Assembly (NCBI GenBank): GCA_050084515.1 | Contig: CM114271.1 | Location: 8,928,001-8,992,000, forward strand | DNA length: 64,000 bases | Direction: 5' to 3' | DNA from: Blasia pusilla | Lineage: Eukaryota; Marchantiophyta; Marchantiopsida; Blasiales | Shown: positions 45,791 through 56,663 of the stretch, piece after piece | How the letters are laid out: the number at the start of each line of letters is the position of its first letter | How positions within the stretch are numbered: position 1 is the first letter of the stretch | Position numbers and translations under genes: made by a program | Notes under the pieces: model-generated | The model's input: the letters and a program-made list of their open reading frames with translations, nothing else | Database searches by the model: none | Told to the model about the DNA's origin: nothing

Positions 45791-46503
45791 AGCGGTGTCC
45801 GATCTCTGCGTATATCGCTTGTAGCCTCCTCCACTTGTCTCATCAAGCAGAGAAATCCATCCTCCAACTCAGTCATGCTCCTCCTTGTGATCGAGTTCAC
45901 TAACTCCATTTTCGCTGGAACCTCACGGACCAACCGCACCTGTAAGCGTTTGCCTTTTAGCAAGACGCTCAACCTCAATGGTCGGCATCTTAACTCCACC
46001 TCATACGCATCTAGGAATGTATTCCCCAAAACTCCGTCAATGCCATCCATTTCGCACACAGTGAAATTCTCCTTCAACTTGAATACTCCGCATCCTACTG
46101 TCAAACCCAAGACCAAATCAGAAGTCCGATGAGACTTGCCTCCTGCAAATCCCACTCGAATGGGCTCGTCCGCCTTAGAGGTAGACAACCCCAATTCTTT
46201 CACGATTCTCGGGCTTAGGAAGGAGTGCGAAGCACCTGTATCCATGAGCAACAACACATCGCGATCAACAATCTTGGATCTTAGGTACACCAAATTGTGC
46301 GTCCTCTTGGTGACTTGAAGGGACGTCTCAAGATCGCCCGCCAACAGATGCTTAGCAGAAAACGCAATCATACTCCCATTACTAACCTTCGGTTTTGAAC
46401 ACCCTTTCGACAGGTGCCCCGGTTCGCCACAGTTGTAGCATACGACCTTGCCGTACCCTGACTTTGAGTGTTGTCCTCCTTTCGGTTTCGCATGAAGTTC
46501 CAC
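45787..46503 (-). pseudogene. Chromovirus zinc knuckle and protease
   Basis: CYNCGEPGHLSKGC near 46440, then protease LLLMDTGASHSFLSPRIV near 46250 and GVLGNTFLDAY near 46030. It is in the same frame as gag and is separated from it only by a TGA at 46504-46506, which could be a nonsense mutation or a readthrough site; a single nonsense change is the simpler view. Confidence 0.93.
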
Positions 46504-47439
46504 TCATTTTGCTGCCGGGGCAAACGACTCTCCTGGTTTGTGCTGGCCCCCACTCCAGCCTCTTTTGAACGCCTCCTTATTTTTTGACTTCTTCGAAAAA
46601 ACTTTTGGCTCAAAGGGTTTATGGGTTTGGACCTCATTGTCCCCAATCCGCTCCGCTAGCTTCAGAAGGTCCGCGCACGTCTCTCGTAACGTCGGCATTC
46701 GGTAAAGGGCCTTTTCAGCACTCGGCTTGAGTCCACTAATGAAGATAGCCTTCTTCGCATGTTCATCCATCTTTGGACTAGAAGTCGGTTTCGCACTAAA
46801 CTCCCTCACATACGCACTTAAGGAACCACTCTGCCGCATCCGCACGTATTCCACCGTGTCACGCAACCCTTGGTACTCCGGAGTGAACCGATCCCCAATC
46901 AACTCTTTGAACTCCTCCCAAATCAGAGGTGACTTGCCGCCCAGATATTCCTCTCGTTGAGCTGTCCACCATTGTAGAGTATGATCCTTCACGAATGTAA
47001 CGGCTACCGTCACCTTGTCCTGCTCAGCAGCCCTCTGCGCCTCGAAGTACAGTTCCAGTTCCGTAAGGAAATCCTTCACTTTCCGCGAGCGCCCCACTCC
47101 CGTGAATGGCGTGGGCAGGTTCGTCTTGCAGAGCTTTTTGCCCGCACAAGGGTTTTGAGTGGCCTCTAACTCTGCAATCCGCTTGCTTTGCTGGGACATC
47201 TGCTCCACCAACACCTTCAACAAGTCCAACGTCTGGCTCAACTCCGTCCTTTCCCTTGAGTTTGGGCCCACTGGCCCCGCGGAAGGATTCGCCTCCGGAA
47301 CGTCCTCATGACTGGCGTTCAGCTCTTCGGGAGTCTCCGTCTCCTCTATAGCTTCACGGTCCGGCATTGGTTCCTCTCTTGGTTCACGTCGCTTGATTTG
47401 GCGCTTCTTGGGTTGTTCTCCCTCGATCGCCATTTCCAA
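46504..47439 (-). CDS. Chromovirus gag
   Basis: 311 codons from ATG 47439, after a 145-bp leader behind the 5' LTR. It contains LPTPFTGVGRSRKVKDFL, WWTAQREEYLGG, FKELIGDRFTPEYQGLRD and FISGLKPSAEKALYRM, the usual retrotransposon gag capsid pattern. It ends in a basic region (SKKSKNKEAFKRGW) before the TGA. Confidence 0.95.
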   Translation of the reverse strand: MEMAIEGEQPKKRQIKRREPREEPMPDREAIEETETPEELNASHEDVPEANPSAGPVGPNSRERTELSQTLDLLKVLVEQMSQQSKRIAELEATQNPCAGKKLCKTNLPTPFTGVGRSRKVKDFLTELELYFEAQRAAEQDKVTVAVTFVKDHTLQWWTAQREEYLGGKSPLIWEEFKELIGDRFTPEYQGLRDTVEYVRMRQSGSLSAYVREFSAKPTSSPKMDEHAKKAIFISGLKPSAEKALYRMPTLRETCADLLKLAERIGDNEVQTHKPFEPKVFSKKSKNKEAFKRGWSGGQHKPGESFAPAAK

Positions 47440-47563
47440 GCCAACTCACTCAGGTCTCCTCCTCGTTTCTTGCGTCCCTCCTCGAGCTTTTGAGTCTAGC
47501 CGCTACCTTTGAGTTTCCCCAAGCGTCCGGCTGATCCCACGACCCCAAGTTCTCGCTCACCAA

Positions 47564-47581
47564 GGATTAGCTCTGATACCA
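47564..47581 (-). other. Primer-binding site of the chromovirus (initiator tRNA-Met type)
   Basis: On the minus strand the LTR end ...GCGCGACA is followed by two bases and TGGTATCAGAGCTAATCC, complementary to initiator tRNA-Met. It proves that the LTR at 47584-48584 is the 5' one. Confidence 0.95.
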
Positions 47582-47583
47582 CT

Positions 47584-48584
47584 TGTCGCGCCTCTACTCT
47601 CCTTGAACGTCAATCTTTAGTGTTGCGGAAGAGTGCGTTCAGTAGGTCACGAACTCATCGCCGACATGCACCCAAACACGCACTCTCGTTAGTCGGGTTT
47701 GGCCAACCGGCGTTCCAACCCACCGAGTCCTCAACTCGGCGTCTCATCATGCTCAACCTTCCTTAGTTCCTCGCTTCCAACACATGGCAAGTCCTTCAAG
47801 ACTTGGAACAGACTTCTTGGTTAGTCCAGGGATCTGAAAGAGTACTTGCGCGCCTAGCGATCCCAACTGTTCAACGGTCCTCGGGTGAGTTCCGAACCGA
47901 GACCCAAGTAATTGAGTCGCGGCGTGAAATCCAAGAGGGATGTCTAAAATCGCCTCAATGGACTTGGTGCAGGTTTTCCAACCTAACGCCCAAACTCGCG
48001 TTCCGTTCCATGCCCTTGAGCCGCCCCGCGGCGCCCAAAGTGGGGTTTGGGTTCCAAGCACTCTCGGAGACCTTGCCCCTTACTAGTACTTCTGGGGTTC
48101 TCCAATAACCCTTCCCTTTTGGGAAAAGAGGGTCGGGCCCTTCATTGTGGCCCTCAACCCGACTCCACTTACAGTCGTTTTCGGGTCGTATCTCGGCTGG
48201 TGCTTATGTGTTTGCATCGATCTTTGTGCGTTTGGACCGGCTCTCCACAATCTTTCCAACGCACCCTTATTTGCTCCAAACGCACCTCGGCGCTAAAAGT
48301 TATGGCCATAAATACAGTCAGAAACTCTCAAACGCTAGTGGCGTTCCAAATTCGGATCTTCCCTTTGGCAACCCACTTCCTAGACTCGACTTCTTTCAAG
48401 TCTCATTCCGCATTTGGTCCACGTTTCTCAATCGCGACCATACCACCTGAAACGCGACTCCTCGTTCGCGTCTCGTCTCTTGTCTCCTCTTTGAGACAAC
48501 TCCAACGCGCAAACCATCTTAGCGTGAGCCCGCTAATGTTCTGATGTTCCGCTTGGCACTTGTTTGGTCATGAGGGTCGTGACA
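47584..48584 (-). repeat. 5' LTR of the chromovirus
   Basis: 1,001 bp, colinear with the 3' LTR. A CCGCA duplication follows at 48585-48589. It would drive transcription leftwards. Confidence 0.97.
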
Positions 48585-50130
48585 CCGCACTTCCCCTGCA
48601 CTTTCCAAGTCGGAGGACGAACAAACTTTGAATCCCTTTGCGGATTTAGGGGACGAGGAACCTATCAGGCCAACAAGGCCTAAACCTATACCTCCCCCTT
48701 CTCGAAGAACCAATCCAGTGCCTAACGGCTAGACTCCACATATGGCCAACGTTAGGTAAATGCTGTTGCAATATCCCACCTTTGCGGGAGGTTGAAGGGA
48801 TGATGGGGATAACTTTGTATTGGAATTTACCCATGTGGCCAAGGCTAATGGGGAAGGCTAAGAGGAAGAGATGTTACAGGTATTTCCACGCCTATTAAAG
48901 AAACGAGCAAGTTAGTGGTACAACGGGCTTGGAGTTGAAGCCACAAAAACATGGAAGGGGGTACTAGAAGCCTTCCTGCATGAGTTCCAAGATTTGGAGT
49001 TCGAAGACCGGCTTCTTACGAAGCTTCGTGACTTAAGGAGGAAGAAGAGGGAGACCCTGGGAGAATATACTCAAAGATTGTGGAGCCTTGTAAATAAATT
49101 AGAACACACCACTACCTCCCAATTGGTAGTTTGGGTTGTGGCAAGATTGTCAAAGGAAATGGACCGGTACTATTGCCGAGCCCAACGGGATTCTCTGGAG
49201 GCAGCTATTGCGTCTGCGGGGGCATACGAAGCCTTTGAGAAATCCCCAAAAATGCAAAGACGGAGGCAGCAATGGCGGGGCTCTTTGCAGACTAGCTCTT
49301 TGGCCAAAGACAAAGTGTCCTTTACAGACAGCGAAGCTTCTACTGAAAATTCAACGGAGTCCTAAGATTTCCAAGACTACTCCAAAGCCAAGGGAAAGAA
49401 GAAAGTTAAGAATCATCAAAGCTCTTTGAAGCGTGGGCGAAGGGCCAAGCCCGCAAAGCGTGTCAACCGGAAGTCTACAAGCCCGACACGTGATTTTGCA
49501 AAGATTACGGGGATGACAACCATTGAAGAGTTAACCAAACAAATAGCTTAGTTGAAAGTGCACCTAGCGGACCAGAAAGACCCCGGAAGGAGACCAGGTC
49601 TTATGAGGCCGAGTGTGTGGTGGAGTTCTTGCGGGAACCAATGGCATACTGCCAAGGAATGTCACCTTCAAGGGGATCTTTGTTGGGTTCAGGAGGTCCC
49701 AACCTTGAAAGATGGGTGGTACGAAGCGGAACAATGAGAAGGGTGCTATGCCATTCAAACCGTACTAGCTCCTAATCAAGGATGGAATTGGATTCCGAGG
49801 TATGTGCCCCTAGAGTATGAAGAAAAAAGACCCCTGCGGCATATCATGGGACCTGCAGCCTTTACTCCACCAATTAAAAGGAATTGCTGCTACAACTGCG
49901 GAGCAGTGAATCATAGGGCGGATAACTGCCCAAACCCAAAGAGACCAATGGGATTGAATCCCTTGTGCGGAAACTGCAAGAAAGGCGGGCAAACCGCGGT
50001 AGAATGTCCGGAACCAAAGGTTCCTTGGTTGCTGGTAAAGTATGTGGCCACCCTAGCAACAAAATCTGAGGCCAAGAATGAGGTGGATGTTCAGCTCATA
50101 CGGGTGGAAAAGATATCTCCTCACTAGAAG
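48585..50130 (+). pseudogene. Gag and zinc-knuckle remnant of another Ty3/gypsy element
   Basis: Host of the chromovirus insertion. 48994-49365 reads as gag (FEDRLLTKLRDLRRKKRETL, GEYTQRLWSLVNKLEH). Then come three degenerate zinc knuckles: WSSCGNQWHTAKEC near 49630, CYNCGAVNHRADNC near 49890 and CGNCKKGGQTAVEC near 49970. It ends at TAG 50127. No pol follows, so the rest was lost. The layout resembles Gypsy-1 gag, which also has three knuckles. Confidence 0.85.
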
Positions 50131-50344
50131 AAAGGCTGGTTTTTATGACTAGCAATAGAATGACTAAGTGTGGTTAATGACTTATTATACGACTCAAATG
50201 GAAATATGCAATTTTTAGTCTATACAGAGTCATATTATACCTACTAAGAGTCATGCATAGATGACTAGATGACCATCTTAGTCCTACAAAATATTTTTTA
50301 TTAAATTATAATATTATTAATATGATTGCAATATAATCTACAAA

Positions 50345-50630
50345 ATATAGTTAGTCATATCTAACGTACCTCCTAGTCATATTATTCATTACTCACAACC
50401 CATGAAGTGATTTTTTTAAAGGCCAGTGATGATTTGGCATGAGACATGCCTACATGGCAATTAGGTAGTCATATCTAACCTACCTTGTAGTCATATTATT
50501 CATGACTCATAACTAGTGGAGTCATGTTTTGAAAGGCCACTGATGACTTGGCATAAGACGTGCCAACAAAGCAATTAGGTATTCATATTCAACCTACCTT
50601 CTCGTCATATTATTCATGATTCCATATAAA
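50345..50630. repeat. Three tandem units of 114 bp rich in AGTCAT
   Basis: TAGTCATATCTAAC.TACCT starts at about 50352, 50466 and (diverged) 50580, spaced 114 bp apart. Each unit contains AGTCATATTATTCAT. The 200 bp before it also contain many AGTCAT/ATGACT words. It could be a MITE interior or a degraded satellite. Confidence 0.75.
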
Positions 50631-50715
50631 AAAAACCTTTCATGGCCATCAAAGGTAGTGCATTCATGCCGAATTATGAGCAACATAACTATACATGATT
50701 TATAAAAAAGATGAA

Positions 50716-50786
50716 GGTTCTAGGATTCGAACTCGCACCTAGAGGATTGCAAATGCAATCCATATCACCGAGCTATATCATATTAC
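50716..50786 (-). other. tRNA-like sequence, probably a SINE head or tRNA pseudogene
   Basis: On the minus strand an A-box-like TAGCTCGGTGATATGG (50775-50760) is followed about 25 bp later by a B-box-like AGTTCGAATCC (50733-50723). Between them is GGATTGCATTTGCAATCC, which can form the anticodon arm but with an 8-base loop. The acceptor stem does not pair well, so a functional tRNA is unlikely. Confidence 0.5.
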
Positions 50787-50871
50787 TTGACAGTAATCAC
50801 AAAAAATCTATTTTTGATTATTTCAAACGTCCTCTCTTTAGGGTTTTGGCATCAAGAGCACAGGAGGAGTA

Positions 50872-51547
50872 TGTCGTACGCATACACATTGCTTCACAAT
50901 ATACATCCCTTTCATCGAACATACACATAAATACGCATAATCCCATGCTAACTCATGGCATCCAAACAACGAGTCAAGAAGTACAAAAATATCTCCAATG
51001 AGAGGCTTGGGTTACACGCACACGGCAAGGAGGACCATAGCTCAGCCGCCTCATGCCAAGAGGTTCAACAAAGAGAGAATGAGCTCTCAAGCTCTCTCTC
51101 TTGGAGGTAATATCCCCTTCCCTCTCCCAAGCTCTCTCCTCGATAACCTATGCTCGTAGGTCACCTCCTTGGCTCTTGACATGCTGTAGCGGATCAAGGG
51201 CCACTTCCCAAAGTGGGAACTTAATTATACTCCAAATGGAAACTCACCCAAAATAGTAAGTTACTATATATGACTCCAAATGAGCCAAAACAAAGGAGAA
51301 ACCTGCTCTCTCAGGTTACCCGTGGCCTGAGTAAGTCATCCTCGGCTTCCTGAGACTGTCCTTTAGTATCTCTGAAGGCGCTCTACTAGATCTCGCCAAT
51401 CTATCCTAAGAGATGTGACAACTATCGTACGCATATAATCGCTACACAACATACCTCACTGTCATCGAACATACACATAAACACGCACGATCCCATTCTA
51501 GCTCATGGCATCCAAAAAATGAGACGAGAAGAACCAAAATATCTCCA
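50872..51547 (-). repeat. Putative 3' LTR of GypsyM copy B followed by a partial second LTR
   Basis: Two similar stretches, 51547-51427 and 50997-50872, both begin TGGAGATATTTT on the minus strand and share GATGCCATGAGCTA-like and TTTATGTGTATGTTCGATGA words. CTAAGGGGGC just before the first one (about 51560-51551) looks like a polypurine tract. This suggests a 550-bp LTR (50998-51547) and the start of another in tandem. The LTR 3' end is not proved. Confidence 0.55.
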
Positions 51548-51734
51548 ATCGCCCCCTTAGCCAGTGGTTAGGTCCGTCTAACTCTAGATAGCAATCTATC
51601 CCTACCTACCATGACATACATCTCTCGGACGCTAAGGGCAAAAAGATCGGGTGCTCATGTGGCCCCATCGTTAGTCTCCTTCTTGTCATCCATGTCATAG
51701 ACACAACTCGGAATCTAGAACTACCTACTCTATG

Positions 51735-53079
51735 TACATCTGGGACACATCCATCATCCATGAGGAACCCTGGTGAGAGGTGGCGTCAGACATGCCATAT
51801 ACTATCCTCTCGAACATTCATCACAGACTAGCATAGTGGCTGCACCATGGGCGGAACCACGCAACATACATTACAAGCTTGCAAGAACTACTGCTAAGCT
51901 CGGATCAATTGTACCATCAATGTTAGGAAGGTGACATGGCGCACAGTTATGCACATGGTCCTTCCAAACCATACCATCGCGTCCCTCCAATAAAAGAATA
52001 CAAGATGGCAAAACCTCACGCACTCTCAAGATGATGCGCCCTGCAGTCACATCCAACGTCGTGGACGCATCTGCAAAAAGTAGACATAGTCTCCCTACTG
52101 AAACCTCTAGATAGTAGGTCGATAACCACCTCCCCAAATAGTCGCATACCTCAACGTATCCCAATGCTGCGCAATCTCCAAGTTCTCAAATGCCATGGGC
52201 ATCACTCTCCGAAATAACTCAACCCTTTGAGAACATGCTCGCATCCATACATCATGGTCATCAAGGTTCAATACCTTACCAACATCTTGATCAATGGCGA
52301 GAGGTAAATATGGCTCACGGCCATAAAGTAGCAAGTACGGTGAGAAAGATGCTAAGGACAACTCCCTGCTGAATTTGTATCCCATTGCCAACCACAGCAA
52401 CTGGAGGTCCCAATCTCCTAGGTGACCTCTCTGCAAGCCATACTTGCGTAATGCTCTCTTCACCGTCTGTACAACCCTCTCAGCTAGTCCATCCGCCTCA
52501 GGATGATCTCGCAAAGTGGTGCGGTGGTCGATCAACGCCTGATCACACAAGGCGTGAAACTCCTCGTGAAACTCAGTACCCTGGTCTGTCAACATCTCAA
52601 CTGGAGCACTGTAATGACTCAGCACTCGATCGAGGAAGGCATACGCTACTCCCTCACTCGCTTTGTCAAGCAGTACAACCAACTCTATCCACTTCGAGAA
52701 GTGCTCGACCATCACCAACACATAACGACTATGGCGCTTCGTCAAAGGTAAACGTCATGCAAAATCCAAACTCCATCTATAACCTAAACCCATGATCAGA
52801 AGTGGATGAAACTATGGCGTTAGAGCATTGAACAATGCCCGGACCCAATCACAAACCATACCCCTAGCAACAAGCTGTTGAACGTCAGTCTAAATGCATC
52901 ACCACGAATAGTGTATCTAGAGCAACATGTACGACTGCTTCACTCCAAAATGACCCAACTCCTCATGGGCATGATGCACCAAACGTGCGATGTGTGAAGG
53001 ATGAGGCACTACACATACTTTACCATCCTCACATACTTGCAACACATGTGTTTCCTCCCACCGGAACCGTCACGCTCGC
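51735..53079 (-). pseudogene. GypsyM integrase and PHD-like finger (copy B)
   Basis: Zinc-binding region HHAHEELGHFGVKQ near 52990; core frame 52745-52107 (212 codons intact) with VLVMVEHFSKWIEL, LTDQGTEFHEEF (second Asp kept) and GLAERVVQTVKRAL (Glu), then YLLLYGREPYLPLA. After a frameshift, HLPNIDGTIDPSLAVV and the finger: CML with the second Cys changed to Arg, MLVCDECSRG, a stop at the Trp, MACLTPPL, VPHG and WMCPRC. The finger keeps the CDEC pair lost in copy A, so together the copies show it was once complete apart from the unusual residue at the His position. Confidence 0.85.
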
Positions 53080-54319
53080 TGTCTCACCTGGTAATACATG
53101 GCCAGCACACAACCCAAGTGAAAATGTTGCTAGTTCCACCAGTTCGGTCCCATGTAAGAGCTTAGGGCCAGATCAGAAGATCAAGATCTACAAGATGTAC
53201 TCCTTAACTACTGTAAACCCCACCTCTTTACCTTAAGAGGCTGGAGGAACTCTCTCCACTTCAGTATCACAATCCTATCCTCACCCTACTAACCAAAACT
53301 CCTTCCTTCCTCTTGAGTGCTTTGAGTGGAGTGGCCAGTGGAACCCAACAAGCACACTCTACTTAGAATTCACAGTCAAGGATGACCAAGGCAGCATAAG
53401 GTCCTCCAATGTGCTGCCTTGGACTAGTTGAATGTACCAAGGCATCCTCTAAAGTACACCCAACTCCTAACCGATCAGGTAGTGCAATCACCTTCTTCTT
53501 CTCCTCATACCTTGCTGATCTGATGTTCTCCCTTTTTGTTCAGGTAGTAGGAGACTTAACACGCTGAGCCCATGGTCTTCTACCTATAGGGGAGCTCAAG
53601 CATGACCCTCTCTCTCTCTCCACTCACTAACTCTTATCACTTACCAGACCTGGAAGTCCAGGTTGTCACACCCTGGAAGTAATCATGTGATTGGTGTCAA
53701 AGGCCAAGCTTAGGTGGGCAGAACAACAAGCTTTCCAAGCACACCTTGGTGTAGCACAATCTTGGAACCCAAGCTTGCCTCCCCTCTGGGTATGTGACCT
53801 CTTGTCCCTCTCCTGCACTTTTGAATGATTAGTTGAATCATCTCCAAGAATCTCCCTTCATCAAGCCCTCCCCCAACTCATCACTCAATCATGCACATAC
53901 TCAGATACAGGGCAATGGTATGAACTCATTTCACAGGGCTACCTCCTGTGTATCACAAAATCATAGAGTACATGAGAGACCTTCTTCTTCTCAGCCCCCT
54001 TCAAGCACACTACACACTACCTAGACCTGGGAGCACATAACTCTACTGGTTAGCTTGGCTCAAGAGATAGAGTGTCTACTAGCCAACAACATGTCTATGC
54101 CCGCCTTCAAGCAAACCCACCAGAGTATTTATAAGTGAAGTTGAGAGCCTTCTTCTTCCATGGGCTTCTCTGGCATTTTGGGTTCCTACCTTCCTACAAA
54201 TCTACCTCCCCCTAAGCATCTACTCCAAGGCATCTACTGCCTGAAATTTCGACCTCATCTACTTCTGAACCTGTTCTAACTAGCATTTCCCAAGCTTGCT
54301 TCTTCTCAAGCTGGTTCGA

Positions 54320-54545
54320 GCTTCCCTTGGATGCTCCTCACCTGATCTCACCTGATCTCATTACTTCCTTGCTGCTCCTCAGCTCCTCACCTGACTTCAC
54401 CTGATCTCATTACTTCCCTGCTGCTCCTCAGCTGATCTCATTACTTCCCTGATGCTCCTCACCTGATCTCACATGATCTCATTACTTCCCTGCTGCTCCT
54501 CACCTCCTCATTACTTCCCTGCTGCTCCTCACCTGATAAGGCCTA
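54320..54545 (-). repeat. Minisatellite in the inverted Gypsy-1 unit
   Basis: Units of about 30 bp around CTCCTCACCTGATCTCATTA and CTTCCCTGCTG, the reverse complement of a diverged version of the arrays at 10.6 and 18.2 kb. Unit length and order differ from both, so the array turns over quickly. Confidence 0.8.
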
Positions 54546-54583
54546 AGCAGTCGAATGTGTAGCTTTCCTGGAAACTTTTGGGG

Positions 54584-54937
54584 TCAACTATCATACATCA
54601 GCACCATGTCCCCCTCCTTCACTAGATCATGCTGTATTCGGTTATCAAACCTCATCTTCCTTTGTTGCTGAACGGCCTTGGTCTTCTCTAATGGTGCCTT
54701 TCTCTCCTCCTCTAGGGCATCAATCATATCCAGCCTGCTATCTATGCCACCTTCAGGTTGGAAGTGCCCTTCTAGAGTATGATCAGTCTTCAACTCCAAC
54801 TCTACTACCGAGAGAGGGTTCTGCCCATACACCAAGAAGTAGGGAATTTTCCCTGTGGTGCTCTTCTCAGCTGTGTTGTAAGCATGGACAGCTGAAGCTA
54901 ATTTCCTATCCCAATGTGATGTGTGAGCTACCACCAT
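54584..54937 (-). pseudogene. Integrase C-terminal fragment (inverted unit)
   Basis: 117 open codons, almost identical to the fragment at 10142-10393 and extending further (RKMRFDNRIQHDLVKEGDMV), which supplies the part seen at 17953. It lacks the catalytic residues. That a non-autonomous unit keeps it this open is notable. Confidence 0.85.
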
Positions 54938-55063
54938 CTTGGTCCGAATGGCACCAATGATCCCATTTAAATTGCAGATTGTTGTTTTACCTCCTTCTAC
55001 TCACCTAACTAGAGTCCCAAAAGTATCTAACACACATGGGAGCCACTCATGAAGGGGCGCACA

Positions 55064-56076
55064 CTCGTTGTAGGATCCGATCCCACTCTCTAGCACCCAC
55101 TGTGCTTGCGACGCTGCCAGTACGTAGGTACTCCAAGACTACTCCATCTTTATGAATATCTCGGCCACTTATCATCTCCTTTCTGGCCTCTGGATCCAAG
55201 GACTCTCCACCAAACCTCGCCATCGAAGTCTCAGCAATCTGGCTCTCCATAGCCAACAAGCCCAAATAGGCTGACGTGTGCCATCTTGGCACCACCTCCT
55301 CGTCACTCTCACCATGCCATCGAGCTCCAATTGCATCTCGCTGACTCGGGCATGGGTTACAGCTCAAACCATCTGCATCTGGGTTGAGCATCCTAGGTCT
55401 ATGCACTATCTAGAATTCATACTCTTGCAACAAAAGAGCTCACCTCGCAAGCTTCCCTGTAAGCTTATCAGACTCCATCAACCACTTAAGTGGCTGATGA
55501 TCACTAATGAGTGTAAAGGGGTCGCCGGATAGATAACACCTGAAATGTGCGACAACCCACACTAGAGCCAAACACTCACCCTCATATGAGCTATACTTTT
55601 CCTGTGCAGCGTTGTTCAAGCGACTAGCGTAAGCCACCACGAACTCTTTACCATCATCGCCATGTAGGGTGAACACCGCTCCAAGCCCCAACATGCTCAA
55701 ATCTGTATGCAATTGGAAAGGATGTCCCTTGATTGGTCTCCTCAATATGGGCACGAACGTCAATGTGTCCTTGAGGAGCTAAAATGCTCTCTCTTGCTCG
55801 TCCCCCCAGTGGCACTCTTGATCCATCTTGGTCAGCAAGGTTAGCGGCTTCGAAATCAAACTGAAACCCTTGACGTACCGTCGATAGAAGTTCGCCAATC
55901 CCATGAATGCACAAACTCGACTCACATCTGTAGGACGTGGAATGCCTGACATAGCCTCTGCTTTCGTCTACTGCACACCAAGGCCACCTGGGTACATTGT
56001 ATGACCCACGTATTCAATCTGATCGTAGAAGAACTTGCACTTGCCTAGGTGTAGCTTTAGCCCATGTAACTGCAAT
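55064..56076 (-). pseudogene. GypsyM RT end, RNase H and connecting segment (copy B)
   Basis: RT end: LHLGKCKFFYDQIEYVGH near 56060-55995. Thumb region near 55910-55870. RNase H: FQLHTDLSMLGLGAVF, YEGECLALVW and LISDHQPLKWLM (55763-55440). Then RMLNPDADGLSCNP and a linker to DRILQR, where the 2-kb unit is inserted. A frameshift near 55770 separates RT from RNase H. Confidence 0.9.
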
Positions 56077-56199
56077 CGTTGAAACGGGGGCTGGTATTCT
56101 GGCAGGAGAGAGGAAGAGAGGAGAGGAAGAGAGGAGAGTCTCTCTTCAAGAAAAAGGGCCAAATCCGCCTCCTCTCTTCAAAACTTTTTGACATATTTG

Positions 56200-56660
56200 A
56201 AATTTTTGTTTGCTTTCAAATTCATGAAATCTTTAGAAGAGAGTAGGTAGTGGTCCACATTCGGGCCTAAAGAAACCGCCTTTTTCCAAGGGGCAAAAAA
56301 CAAGTAGACATCATAACACCACTACAAACATTTCTCCATCACTCTCCATGTGAGCCTAAGTTTCTTCACATTGCCTGTCTCAGTCTACAGTAAGATGTGC
56401 CCAGGGTTATTTTTGTTGGAGGACCACCCGGATGCGCATCGGTATGATGCCAACCTCTCTTTTTCCAGGGATTATTGCCTCCATCATGGCCTCCCCATAA
56501 TTGCCCCATAATGAATGGTGTCTGCTCAAGACCAACTTTATGAAATGTGAACACACAAGACGATAATTGAACCAAAAGATTGTTAGCTATCTGGAGTAAA
56601 GAGGAACTGATGTCCCTTCATTCAGATCCTAAATCTGAGAAACCGAGAAGCTCCACCCCT
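56200..56660. other. MULE left interior without a recognised gene
   Basis: Follows the left terminal repeat. Only short open frames on both strands without family similarity. P1 palindromes begin just after, at about 56664. Confidence 0.4.
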
Positions 56661-56663
56661 CCC

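Larger units (their letters stand above)
41216..48584 (-). mobile_element. Complete Ty3/gypsy chromovirus, 7.4 kb, target duplication CCGCA
   Basis: LTRs at 41216-42215 (3') and 47584-48584 (5'), both about 1.0 kb and very similar, each TGTCGCG... to ...CGACA in plus-strand reading. CCGCA stands at 41211-41215 and 48585-48589. The primer-binding site follows the 5' LTR; a polypurine tract AAAAGAGGGGTGAG lies at 42216-42229 beside the 3' LTR. Inside are gag, protease, RT, RNase H, integrase and chromodomain. Frameshifts and stops in pol mean it is no longer autonomous, but it is the youngest full element here. Its LTR family also supplies solo LTRs at 5.1 and 15.9 kb. Confidence 0.97.
53080..55063 (-). 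mobile_element. 2-kb TG...CA unit of Gypsy-1 inserted in GypsyM copy B
   Basis: Begins TGTGCGCCCC and ends GAGACA on the minus strand, with CTCGC (53075-53079) and CTCGT (55064-55068) as flanking 5-bp duplications (one mismatch). Removing it and one duplicate restores one open frame across the integrase N-terminus. Inside are an integrase tail fragment (54937-54584), a minisatellite (about 54545-54320), a polypurine-like tract and the LTR (54198-53080). It corresponds to 10017-12282. It behaves like a solo LTR although it carries coding sequence. Confidence 0.8.

Noticed and set aside
46504-46506. Programmed readthrough between gag and pol of the chromovirus
   Set aside because: A single TGA in an element that also has frameshifts is more simply a nonsense mutation; no readthrough context could be shown.
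50716-50786. Functional tRNA gene
   Set aside because: The acceptor stem does not pair and the anticodon loop would have eight bases.
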